Origin: Chloroflexota bacterium
GTDB taxonomy: Bacteria > Chloroflexota > Limnocylindria > QHBO01
DNA length: 16,862 nt
Reading direction: 5' to 3'
Assembly (NCBI GenBank): GCA_013820865.1
Contig: JACDHU010000012.1
Coordinates: 1-16,862, forward strand
Part shown: one piece after another, positions 5,764-12,969 of the stretch
Position numbering within the stretch: the first letter of the stretch is position 1
How the letters are laid out: each line of letters opens with the position of its first letter
Translations under genes and position numbers: made by a program
The notes under the pieces: generated by a model
Database searches by the model: none
The model's input: only the letters and a program-made list of their open reading frames with translations
Told to the model about the DNA's origin: nothing

Positions 5764-6720
5764 CTAGGCTGCCGCCGCGTTCCCCAGCAGCGCGTCGCGG
5801 ACCCACTGGGTATCAGCGAAGTTCACGCGACGGAACTCGAGGCGAGACTGCGAGGCCGGCCCGTGCCCGGTGACCACGGACTTCAGTTCCGCCCAGTCGG
5901 GCTCGGTGTACTCCCAGCGGCCGATGGACTCGTCGTAGCGCAACGCGGGGTCCGGGATCGTCAAACCGAGCTCCAGGAGCCGGGGCACGTAGATCGACAG
6001 GAACTCCTGGCGCAGCTGCTCGTTGTTCTTGGCCTTGATGCCCCAGTGCAGATCCTTGTCCCTGGCCGGATCCGTCGGCGGTCCGTGCATCTGCATCAGC
6101 GGACCCCACCATCGGTCCAGCGCCTCCTGCACCATGGCGCGCTGTTTCTCCGTGCCGTTCATCAGGGTCAGCACGACATCGCGCCCGTGCATGATGTGAA
6201 CCGACTCCTCCCAGCAGATCTTCTTCATCGTGCGTGCGTAGGGAGCGTAGGAGGAGTCCCGCAGGGCCTGCTGCGACACGATCGCGGCAGCGTCGACCAG
6301 CCAGGCGATGATGCCAACATCGGCCCACGAGCGTGTCGGGTAGTGGAAGACGTTGTGGAACTTCGTCTTGCCATCAAGGAGGTCCTGCAGCATCTGCGCG
6401 CGGGGCTTGCCGAGATCTTCGGCGACGCGGTAGAGGAGCTGCGCGTGGCCGACCTCGTCCTGGATCTTGCTCGTCAGGGCTAGTTTTCGGCGCAACGTCG
6501 GGGCGCGCATGATCCAGTCGCGCTCGGGCAGGACGCCCATGAGCTCCGAGTTCGCGTGCATCTCGACGAACTTGAGCACGGCGGCCCGGTAGTCGTCAGG
6601 CATCCAATCATCGGCCTCGACCTTGCCACCGGTGCCGACGTGGGCGTAGAACGCCTCGGCGTCGCCCGGCGCATACGGCGGCCGAGCGTTGAGTGGCTGA
6701 ATCGTATCGGCATCATTCAT
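5764..6720 (-). CDS. paaA: Phenylacetyl-CoA epoxidase catalytic subunit PaaA (diiron)
   Basis: The 318-residue protein is the oxygen-activating subunit of the 1,2-phenylacetyl-CoA epoxidase. It carries two ExxH iron-binding helices, E89xxH92 (QDEVGHAQLLYRVAEDLG) and E172xxH175 (CWEESVHIMHGRDVV), plus the upstream helix with MHANSELMGVLPERDWI (about 54-70) and the family segment GKTKFHNVFHYPTRSWADVG (117-136). All visible ligands are intact. It is the first gene of paaABCD. The ATG at 6720 lacks a Shine-Dalgarno, but TACCCT lies nine bases upstream. No PaaE reductase or downstream paa genes (paaG, paaZ, paaK) are in the window, so electrons must come from a protein encoded elsewhere. Confidence 0.95.
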   Translation of the reverse strand: MNDADTIQPLNARPPYAPGDAEAFYAHVGTGGKVEADDWMPDDYRAAVLKFVEMHANSELMGVLPERDWIMRAPTLRRKLALTSKIQDEVGHAQLLYRVAEDLGKPRAQMLQDLLDGKTKFHNVFHYPTRSWADVGIIAWLVDAAAIVSQQALRDSSYAPYARTMKKICWEESVHIMHGRDVVLTLMNGTEKQRAMVQEALDRWWGPLMQMHGPPTDPARDKDLHWGIKAKNNEQLRQEFLSIYVPRLLELGLTIPDPALRYDESIGRWEYTEPDWAELKSVVTGHGPASQSRLEFRRVNFADTQWVRDALLGNAAAA

Positions 6721-6729
6721 GACAACTCA

Positions 6730-6735
6730 AGGGTA
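6730..6735 (-). promoter_or_regulatory. Probable -10 box of the paaABCD operon
   Basis: TACCCT on the minus strand ends nine bases before the paaA ATG, within the 12-mer TGCGGTACCCTT (6740-6729) that also precedes thrS. Transcription from it would give a leader of about two bases. No clear -35 box or operator is visible in the 27-base gap. Confidence 0.45.
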
Positions 6736-6747
6736 CCGCAAGACCGA

Positions 6748-6999
6748 TCAGTCATGCGGAGCACGCTTTAGGGGCCGATGCCAGCGCGCGTAGGCTTCGT
6801 TCCGGTCGCAATCAGTCCGAATGGCACCGCCATCGACCTTCACTTTGGCTCGCGGCACGTAAAGGTCGATGGGCAGGAGCCCGGCAGTTCGCACCAGGAG
6901 ATAGTCGGCGAAGATCGCGTCCACGGTGCCGATGCGCTTCCCGTCCGACCCCTGCAGGACATCGCCCACGAGTGTCGCGTTCGGCTCGTCACCCGTCAT
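6748..6999 (-). CDS. Small DUF2171/PRC-barrel-like protein
   Basis: The 83-residue product resembles the short beta-barrel proteins annotated as DUF2171 or PRC-barrel-like. It has GDVLQGSDGKRIGTVDAIFA (about 12-31), DYLLVRTAGLLPIDLYVPRA (32-51) and VDGGAIRTD. These are probably small cytoplasmic proteins of unknown role; no catalytic motif is visible. The gene lies 27 bases upstream of paaA on the same strand and ten bases after the lipid kinase gene, so co-transcription with either is possible. Its ATG has TAGGCT six bases upstream and no Shine-Dalgarno. Confidence 0.75.
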   Translation of the reverse strand: MTGDEPNATLVGDVLQGSDGKRIGTVDAIFADYLLVRTAGLLPIDLYVPRAKVKVDGGAIRTDCDRNEAYARWHRPLKRAPHD

Positions 7000-7005
7000 G
7001 CTGGC

Positions 7006-7011
7006 AGCCTA
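7006..7011 (-). promoter_or_regulatory. Possible -10 box of the DUF2171 gene, overlapping the lipid-kinase stop
   Basis: TAGGCT ends six bases before the ATG at 6999, in the leaderless arrangement seen upstream of other genes here. Its first three bases are also the TAG stop of the upstream kinase gene, so this match may be fortuitous. Confidence 0.3.
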
Positions 7012-7998
7012 GCGCAGCGGAGTCGCAACGCACAGCCGGGCAGGCGCGAGCTCGATGGAGAGCGGCAACTCGCCGAATGGCTCGCCATCGAGGTGAATTC
7101 GCGTGTTGACGTCGCCGTCGATCTGAACCGTCCGCGCGCACATCAGCTCCACCGCGGGATGAGCGGTGTGCGTGCCGCGATACAGGTTGGGCATCTGGCG
7201 CAGCGCGCCGAGCCGCGAGATGTTGCCCACGATGCACAGGTCGAGCCACCCATCGTCCAGCTGAGCGCCGGGCGCGATCCGCATGCCACCGCCGTAATTG
7301 GCACCGTTGGCGATGGCGACGAAGAGGACCTGGCGGGCCATTCGAGCACCTCCGTCGACCGTGATCTCGATCGAGCGATTCGTAAATCGGTGCAGCTCGC
7401 TCAGCGTGGTGAGCAGGTACCCGGCTCTCCCTCGTTGCCATCGGGCCCGATCCGCCATCGCCGCGGCGACCTGCGCGTCAAATCCAATGCCACCGGCCGA
7501 CACCAACCAACGTGACGCGCCAGCACCGTTGGTGACGTGCGCGAGGTCAATGGGACGCGCGTGACGTTCCATCCCGATCGTCCAGCACGATACCGGATCG
7601 CGCGGAAGCTCCAGGCTCCGCGCAAGGTCGTTTCCGCTTCCTGCCGGCACGATCCCGAGCTCGACCTCGGCACCACCGGCCATCAGACCGTTGACGACCT
7701 CGGCAATCGTTCCGTCGCCACCGACCGCGATGACGCGGTCGTGTCCTTCGCGTCCGGCGTTCGACGACAGGCGCTCGGCGTCCCCCGGGCGGCTCGTGAT
7801 CTCCAGGCGTGTGTCGGGACGAGCGGCCAACTGGTCACGGATCCAGCGAACTGATTGGGCGGCGCGACCTCCTCCGGCCGACGGATTGACGATGACCATG
7901 GGCGCTACGGGCACGCGACCGATTGTGGTGGTGGCGTCAAGCAGGAGGCGGTGCCGACGCGCACCAACTCCTTGCGAAGTTACGACTCGAGGTGTCAT
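7009..7998 (-). CDS. Diacylglycerol kinase-like lipid kinase (DagK/YegS family)
   Basis: The product (329 residues from 7998) has the DAGK catalytic domain: MVIVNPSAGGGRA (about 34-46), the nucleotide-binding GGDGT (93-97) within VIAVGGDGTIAEVVNGLM, and GIVPAGSGNDLARSL (115-129). The C-terminal YegS-like domain carries ANGANYGGGMRIAPGAQLDDG and HLDGEPFG. Such enzymes phosphorylate diacylglycerol or related lipids at the membrane using ATP. The start is uncertain. ATG at 7998 has AGGA at usual spacing but adds about 33 residues before the conserved domain; the ATG at 7899 would begin directly at MVIVNPSAGG. A still longer frame to 8151 would overlap the divergent gene and is rejected. Confidence 0.88.
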   Translation of the reverse strand: MTPRVVTSQGVGARRHRLLLDATTTIGRVPVAPMVIVNPSAGGGRAAQSVRWIRDQLAARPDTRLEITSRPGDAERLSSNAGREGHDRVIAVGGDGTIAEVVNGLMAGGAEVELGIVPAGSGNDLARSLELPRDPVSCWTIGMERHARPIDLAHVTNGAGASRWLVSAGGIGFDAQVAAAMADRARWQRGRAGYLLTTLSELHRFTNRSIEITVDGGARMARQVLFVAIANGANYGGGMRIAPGAQLDDGWLDLCIVGNISRLGALRQMPNLYRGTHTAHPAVELMCARTVQIDGDVNTRIHLDGEPFGELPLSIELAPARLCVATPLR

Positions 7999-8047
7999 CC
8001 TACGGTCCTGAGCAGATGCTCGCCCTTGTGCCCTCCGGGGGAGTCGC

Positions 8048-9253
8048 GTGCGGATCGGTGTCATTATCGCCAGCGTTCTGGCGGTCGCCCTTGGCAGCTT
8101 GGGTATCGCCGCGCCCGCCGCTGCCTCGACCGGTGTCCGCGTGGCGATCATCGTAGGTCCCGTAGGCGAAGAGCTGACTCCGGTCTACATCGGCCTGGCG
8201 GAGTCGGCCGCCACCGCCGCCGAGACGCGCGGCGCGACCGTGGCGCGTGCTTACTCGCCGGATGCCAGCGCGGAGAACGTGCTCGCCGCTGTCGAGGACG
8301 CCAACATCGTGGTCTACCTCGGTCACGGCATCGGCACGCCCAACCCGTACTCGCCTGACGCGAACCCGGCCACCACCAACGGATGGGGCCTGAACGGGCC
8401 GAATGCGGTCGGGACGCATGCCGACTCGTCGCGCGACGGCACGCTGGCCTACTACGGCGAGTCGTGGATCGCGGCACATGCCAGGCCGGCACCGGGCTGG
8501 GTCATGATCTACTCCAACGCATGCTACGCTCCCGGCGCGTCAGAAGGCTTCGACGAGCCCGCCTCGGAGGAGGTCGCTGCCGGCCGGGTGGGCGCATACA
8601 GCCGTGCGCCGCTGGCCGAGCTCGGCGCATCAGCCTACTTCGCCACGGACTTCTACGAGGGCGCCGCGCATCTGGTGGGAACCCTGCTCGATCAGCCCAC
8701 GCTGCCCTACGGCGAGGTGTTCGCATCCGAGCCGCGCTTCAGCGCCGATGGCCTGACGACGCAGGTCCACCCCGACGTCGACGGTGCCGAGACCTGGCTC
8801 CATCGGTCTGCTTACTTCGATGGCAAAGTCGACTACTGGTACGCCTTCGCCGGCAACCCCACCGCCAGCCTGGGTACCGCCCCAGCGCTCACGACCGCGA
8901 AGATCGGGGTGATCGGGGTGATCGCGGTCGATGGGCTGGTGACCGGCAAGGCCTCGAGCTATGGTGAGAGCATCGGCTGGGAGGGAGAGATCACCGTGGC
9001 ACTCCCGCTCGACATCGGCGGAGGGTTTCCGACGGGCGAACCGAGATACGTACTCATCTGTGCCGATCGGTGCGTGACCATGCCGGTCGTTGACTCGTGC
9101 CCGTGCTACGTCGGGACGCCCGACCAGCGCGTCGCGAACCTGTCGCATGCCGCATGGCGGGCCATCACGGACCTACCGTTGGCTGAGGGCCTGGTGCACG
9201 TCGAGATCCACCTGTCCCCCATCGCGAGACCTGTCGATCGCGCCCGCAGCTGA
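8048..9253 (+). CDS. Secreted protein: caspase-like (clan CD-type) domain plus RlpA-like double-psi barrel
   Basis: I do not recognise this 401-residue protein as a named family. Residues 1-27 form a signal peptide ending APAAAS. Residues about 30-260 hold a Rossmann-like unit, VRVAIIVGP ... NIVVYLGHGIG (His93) ... WVMIYSNACYAPG (Cys159). The His at the end of one strand and Cys at the end of the next resemble the dyad of clan CD peptidases (caspase, gingipain, CHAT); activity is inference. Residues about 299-390 resemble an RlpA-type double-psi barrel: GKASSYG at the start, then PVVDSCPCYVG, NLSHAAW and VHVEIHL. Extra cysteines at 338, 342, 351 and 353 could form disulfides outside the cell. 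The start is GTG with GGGGGAG upstream. It diverges from the lipid kinase gene and converges, 7 bases apart, on the glycosyltransferase gene. Confidence 0.7.
   Translation: MRIGVIIASVLAVALGSLGIAAPAAASTGVRVAIIVGPVGEELTPVYIGLAESAATAAETRGATVARAYSPDASAENVLAAVEDANIVVYLGHGIGTPNPYSPDANPATTNGWGLNGPNAVGTHADSSRDGTLAYYGESWIAAHARPAPGWVMIYSNACYAPGASEGFDEPASEEVAAGRVGAYSRAPLAELGASAYFATDFYEGAAHLVGTLLDQPTLPYGEVFASEPRFSADGLTTQVHPDVDGAETWLHRSAYFDGKVDYWYAFAGNPTASLGTAPALTTAKIGVIGVIAVDGLVTGKASSYGESIGWEGEITVALPLDIGGGFPTGEPRYVLICADRCVTMPVVDSCPCYVGTPDQRVANLSHAAWRAITDLPLAEGLVHVEIHLSPIARPVDRARS
8902..8928. repeat. Three tandem 9-base units inside the secreted-protein gene
   Basis: GATCGGGGT occurs at 8902-8910 and 8911-8919, followed by GATCGCGGT (8920-8928). 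It encodes a run of Ile-Gly-Val-like triplets in the linker between the two domains, in frame, and probably arose by slippage. Confidence 0.5.
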
Positions 9254-9260
9254 TCGACGC

Positions 9261-11234
9261 TCAGGGTGCCGTGGAAGGCAGGCCGACGCCTGGGGTTGGA
9301 GTGGCCGGAGCCGGGACCCCGCGCCGGAACCGTCGCGACAGCCCACCGATCTCGCGGCGCAACAGGTCGGCCCATGCGCGCCGCTCGGTGCCGGTGACCG
9401 GATAACGCCCGCCGAACACCGCGTTGGCCAGGATGCCGCGCTCCCGATGCTGCCCGGGATCGAACTCGAAGGCGTAATGATGCTCACCGCTCTCCGCCTG
9501 GCGCGAGGATCGAACCTGCGCACGAAGCGACGTGGCGGCTCCGGCCAGGTTGATGGCGACCAGGTAGCCGTCGCGTTCATCAAGCGGGAGATCGGTGGCG
9601 AGCAACGCTCCGCCGACCGAGACGTCCTGCACCGAGGCGGGTCGACCGTCGACCGTGCCGGTGGCGTCAACGGCGAATCGGACGGCACTTCGCCGTTCGG
9701 CCGCAAAGCGAAGCGAACGGATACGTCGAATGGCGATCCAGACGAGCCCGGCATTGACGATCAACCAGGCGAACGCACCCACCGCAGCCCACTCGGAGGC
9801 GTATCCGCGATCAACCAGGCCGACGAGGTGGAAGGTATAGACCACGGCCGCGACCACCGATATCCCAAGCGACAGGCGGAGCATCAAGGGTGCGTCGACG
9901 CGCCCGCGATCGGCTGCCATGCGGCCCTTCGGGGTCACTCGGAAGCGCGGTGAGCGCCGGCCGAACAGCGTGAGGGTTGCCGTGAAGTTGGGTGCCATGC
10001 GCACGAGGTCGAAGATGACCGACAGCACGGGCCGATACGCGCCCCGCCCCAGCAGCACAAGGGCCGTCTGCTGCGACAGGTAGGTCAGCGCGAACAGGAG
10101 CGCGAACGTCGCGCCATCGGCCATGATCGGGATCTGGCCGCTGAGCAGCACGGCGGGCGGCAGAAGCAGGAATCCGAGCGTGCGCCAGGAGTCGAACCAG
10201 CCGACGAGCGTCGAGGCATAGCCCAGCCGCTGACCCAGGCTCAGGCCCGGCACCCACAGCGGATTCTCGACCCGCAGTACCTGCATCGCACCGGTCCCCC
10301 ACCGATTGCGCTGGAGCTGGTACTGGGCGGCATCGTCGGCAGCCAGGCCTCGGGCCAGGACCTCGTTGTGATAGACGGTCTTCCAGCCCCGTCGATGCAG
10401 TCGGATGGTGGTGTGGATATCCTCGGTGATCGTCTCGGTGGCCGCGCCCCCAACCTCACGCAGCGCGGCCGTCCGAATGAGGGCGTTGGTGCCGCACCAG
10501 AAGGCGGCGTTCCATCGGTTTTTGCCGGGCTGGAGCAGTCGATAGAACAGCGTCTGCTCGTGGAAGGTTTCGCCGTAGGAGATGCCGGATCCATGCTCGA
10601 AGCTGGTGACGTTGTAGAAGTCCTGCGGGGTCTGGACGACGGCGACCTTAGGATCAGTAAAGTATCCGAGCGTCGCGCGAAGGAAGTCGGGTGCGGCTAC
10701 GTGATCGGCGTCGAGAACGGCGAGAATCTCGGCATCGATGATGGTGAGGGCGTGATTGAGGTTCCCGGCCTTGGCATGCTCGTGGGTCGGCCTGGCGAGA
10801 TAGCGCGCACCGAGCTCGGCGGCGAGCTCGGCGATGTCCGGCCGGTCGCCGTCGTCGAGGACCCAGGTCTCATGGGCCGGCTCGAGGGCAACGGCCGCCG
10901 CGATGGTCGGCACCAGGATCTCGGGTCCCTCGTTGTAGGTTGGGATCACGACCGCGATGGTTGGCACTCGACCGATTGCCCGACGAGGTGGCCGCCGATC
11001 GACGTCCCACAGGCTGAATGTGAAGAGTCCGAGGCCGATAGCCGCATGGATCTCGAATACGAGAAGCGGGATGGCCAGGTACCAGGCGGCCAAGTTGAGG
11101 CTCGCAACCACGCGCCAACCGAGATATCCGGCTGTGATGGCGAGCGCCGCGATCGCAACCGTGCGGATGAGCAGCAGGCGTGCGGCTGAATCGGGTGGTG
11201 GAAGGTGCCCGCGCGTGCGGATCTGTGTGGCCAT
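9261..11234 (-). CDS. Cellulose-synthase-like family 2 glycosyltransferase with C-terminal PilZ domain
   Basis: The 657-residue membrane protein makes a beta-linked exopolysaccharide by processive transfer from a nucleotide sugar. Two N-terminal membrane spans (about 20-40 and 50-75) precede a GT-A domain with VVIPTYNEG (95-103), DDG (127-129), DADH (175-178), TED (270-272) and the processivity motif Q308xxR311W312. Further spans follow (about 352-368, 375-395, 452-474, 482-502). A PilZ domain comes next, with RSAVR (515-519) and DVSVGG (537-542), which fit the RxxxR and DxSxxG cyclic-di-GMP-binding motifs, so allosteric activation by c-di-GMP is likely. Architecture resembles BcsA; no bcsB or other polymer-export gene is adjacent, so the polymer is not known. 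The ATG at 11234 has no clear ribosome binding site. Confidence 0.9.
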   Translation of the reverse strand: MATQIRTRGHLPPPDSAARLLLIRTVAIAALAITAGYLGWRVVASLNLAAWYLAIPLLVFEIHAAIGLGLFTFSLWDVDRRPPRRAIGRVPTIAVVIPTYNEGPEILVPTIAAAVALEPAHETWVLDDGDRPDIAELAAELGARYLARPTHEHAKAGNLNHALTIIDAEILAVLDADHVAAPDFLRATLGYFTDPKVAVVQTPQDFYNVTSFEHGSGISYGETFHEQTLFYRLLQPGKNRWNAAFWCGTNALIRTAALREVGGAATETITEDIHTTIRLHRRGWKTVYHNEVLARGLAADDAAQYQLQRNRWGTGAMQVLRVENPLWVPGLSLGQRLGYASTLVGWFDSWRTLGFLLLPPAVLLSGQIPIMADGATFALLFALTYLSQQTALVLLGRGAYRPVLSVIFDLVRMAPNFTATLTLFGRRSPRFRVTPKGRMAADRGRVDAPLMLRLSLGISVVAAVVYTFHLVGLVDRGYASEWAAVGAFAWLIVNAGLVWIAIRRIRSLRFAAERRSAVRFAVDATGTVDGRPASVQDVSVGGALLATDLPLDERDGYLVAINLAGAATSLRAQVRSSRQAESGEHHYAFEFDPGQHRERGILANAVFGGRYPVTGTERRAWADLLRREIGGLSRRFRRGVPAPATPTPGVGLPSTAP

Positions 11235-11300
11235 GCCACGGAGAAGACCACGCGCGGAACCATCGGGCCATACATCAATCGTCCGGGGTGATGAGAGGAC

Positions 11301-12869
11301 CTAGGAGACGGATACCCGGATCGTGTGATGGCCGCGCGCGCCGTCCGGCGCCGGCCGGGTCCGTTCATCGGTCTGCACTTCGCCGTCCCCGTCGATGGCT
11401 CTCACGCGGAGCAGATGGTCACCGGGACTCGCGTCCCAGCGGTGGACGAACTGGACCCAGGTCGCGTCGGAAATGGGAGCGCTGAGCTCGGCCGCAACCC
11501 ATCCCTCTTCGTCCACCTGCACCTCGACGCCGCTGATGCCCCGATCCGGCGCCCAGGCCACGCCTGCCACGGCGACCGTACCCGCATCGACGCGCGCACC
11601 ATCACGAGGGACGTCCATGCGTGCCTGGGTCAGGATGGGACCTTCCTTGGACCAACCGAGGGGGACCCAGTAGGCGTCGAAGCCTTCCAGGGTCGTGAGC
11701 TCGATCTCCGCGAGCCACTTCGTTGCACTGACGTAGCCGAACAGACCGGGAACGATGAGGCGCGCCGGGAAGCCGTGGTCGGCCGGCAGCGGTTCGCCGT
11801 TCATGGCGACAGCCACGAGGGCCTCGCGCTCATCGGCAAGTGCCCAGACCGTCGGAAAGCCGGCGGTGAAGCCATCCACTGCTCGTCCCACGATCTGTGT
11901 CGCGCTCGGCTGCACGCCGGCGCGCTCCAGCAGCTCCTTGAGGCGCACGCCGCGCCACAGGGCATTCCCGACGAGGTTGCCGCCCACCTCGTTGCTGACG
12001 CAGGCGATGGTCACGTACTGGTCGTGCAGCGGCATTGCTGTGAGTTCGTCGTAGGTGAGTTCGAAGGGGCGATCCACCATGCCGGTCACGCTGAGTCGCC
12101 ACGTGTCCAGATTTGGCCGCGGCACGATCAGCGCGGTATCGATCCGATAGAACTCGGTGTTCGGCGTGACGAGCTCACTCACGCCTGGAATGTCCAGCAC
12201 GGCTTCGGTCGGCGGCGGGGATGCGCTGACGACCGGGTCCGGCACCTCGCCAACCTGCGCGACAGCGTTCAGGCGACCTCGCTCGAGGAGTGTGCGGCCG
12301 AGGATACCGCTACCGGCGGCGAGGCCGATGACGGCAATCGAGCTGCCGATGAATCGACGGCGTCCCCACGCCGGCATCTCGGCCACGGCCGGAGTGGCTC
12401 GCTCGACTGTCAGGCGCATCAACCAGCTCAGCACCGCGATCGACACGCCGACCGCGGCGGCGGCCACGAGGAAGCTGGTGAGCGGCTCACTGAGGGGATC
12501 GCGAAAGCTGGCAGCAAGCGCGAGCAGTCCGAATGCCGCAAACCCGATCCGCGCCAGGCCAGGCCGATCACGCGCCAGGAGACCGAGCGCGCCCGCCGCA
12601 ACCAGGGCCACGGCCGCGATGAACAGCGTGAGGAGCAGCTTGTCGGCCTCGCCGAACAACTCGACCACGAATTGCTTCGCGCCGGGCGGCTGAAGCGCGA
12701 TGACCGTATCGCCGATTGCAATGATCGGGCTCGATGCGCCCGGCAGGATGCCCGCCAGCAGCTCGGCCGTGCCGAGTGCGGCCGCGCCCGCGGCCACGCC
12801 GGCGAGGACGGCGGTACGCCGGCGGGGACGGGCGCGCTGCTGCGGGTCGGGGTTCATCGGCTCAGTCAT
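11301..12869 (-). CDS. Membrane-anchored sulfite-oxidase-family molybdopterin oxidoreductase
   Basis: The 522-residue product joins a membrane part to a molybdenum-cofactor enzyme of the sulfite oxidase family. Hydrophobic segments lie at about 20-43, 78-99, 104-121, 131-150 and 173-191. The last is preceded by GRRRFIG (169-175), a twin-arginine-like motif, which suggests Tat-dependent export of the catalytic part. The Mo-pterin domain has the putative Mo-ligand Cys290 (TIACVSNEVGGNLVGNALW), GFTAGFPTVWAL and PADHGFPARLIVPGLFGY plus SATKWL. A C-terminal Ig-like dimerisation domain (about 428-520) follows. Substrate is unknown; YedY/MsrP-like or sulfite-type chemistry outside the membrane is possible. 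The ATG at 12869 has TACTGT six bases upstream; the longer open frame to 13166 overlaps the divergent gene and is rejected. Confidence 0.88.
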   Translation of the reverse strand: MTEPMNPDPQQRARPRRRTAVLAGVAAGAAALGTAELLAGILPGASSPIIAIGDTVIALQPPGAKQFVVELFGEADKLLLTLFIAAVALVAAGALGLLARDRPGLARIGFAAFGLLALAASFRDPLSEPLTSFLVAAAAVGVSIAVLSWLMRLTVERATPAVAEMPAWGRRRFIGSSIAVIGLAAGSGILGRTLLERGRLNAVAQVGEVPDPVVSASPPPTEAVLDIPGVSELVTPNTEFYRIDTALIVPRPNLDTWRLSVTGMVDRPFELTYDELTAMPLHDQYVTIACVSNEVGGNLVGNALWRGVRLKELLERAGVQPSATQIVGRAVDGFTAGFPTVWALADEREALVAVAMNGEPLPADHGFPARLIVPGLFGYVSATKWLAEIELTTLEGFDAYWVPLGWSKEGPILTQARMDVPRDGARVDAGTVAVAGVAWAPDRGISGVEVQVDEEGWVAAELSAPISDATWVQFVHRWDASPGDHLLRVRAIDGDGEVQTDERTRPAPDGARGHHTIRVSVS

Positions 12870-12875
12870 CGGGTA

Positions 12876-12881
12876 ACAGTA
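12876..12881 (-). promoter_or_regulatory. Probable -10 box of the molybdoenzyme gene
   Basis: TACTGT reads on the minus strand six bases before the ATG at 12869, with no Shine-Dalgarno between them. This supports the chosen start and a leaderless mRNA. No good -35 hexamer is visible. Confidence 0.45.
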
Positions 12882-12899
12882 GAACGCAAATCGATGACG

Positions 12900-12909
12900 T
12901 TCGTACGAA
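12900..12909. promoter_or_regulatory. 10-base perfect palindrome in the divergent promoter region
   Basis: TTCGTACGAA is a perfect inverted repeat within the 100-base gap between the divergent molybdoenzyme and aminotransferase genes. It could be an operator controlling one or both, but it is short and stands alone, so the call rests on position only. Confidence 0.25.
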
Positions 12910-12969
12910 GCACCATCCGCGATGCACAATGCAGGCAATCGGCACGGGCATGCGCGGAGGTCTCTTCTG

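Noticed and set aside
7999..8151. N-terminal extension of the lipid kinase to 8151
   Set aside because: It would overlap the start of the divergent secreted-protein gene and adds residues without family similarity.
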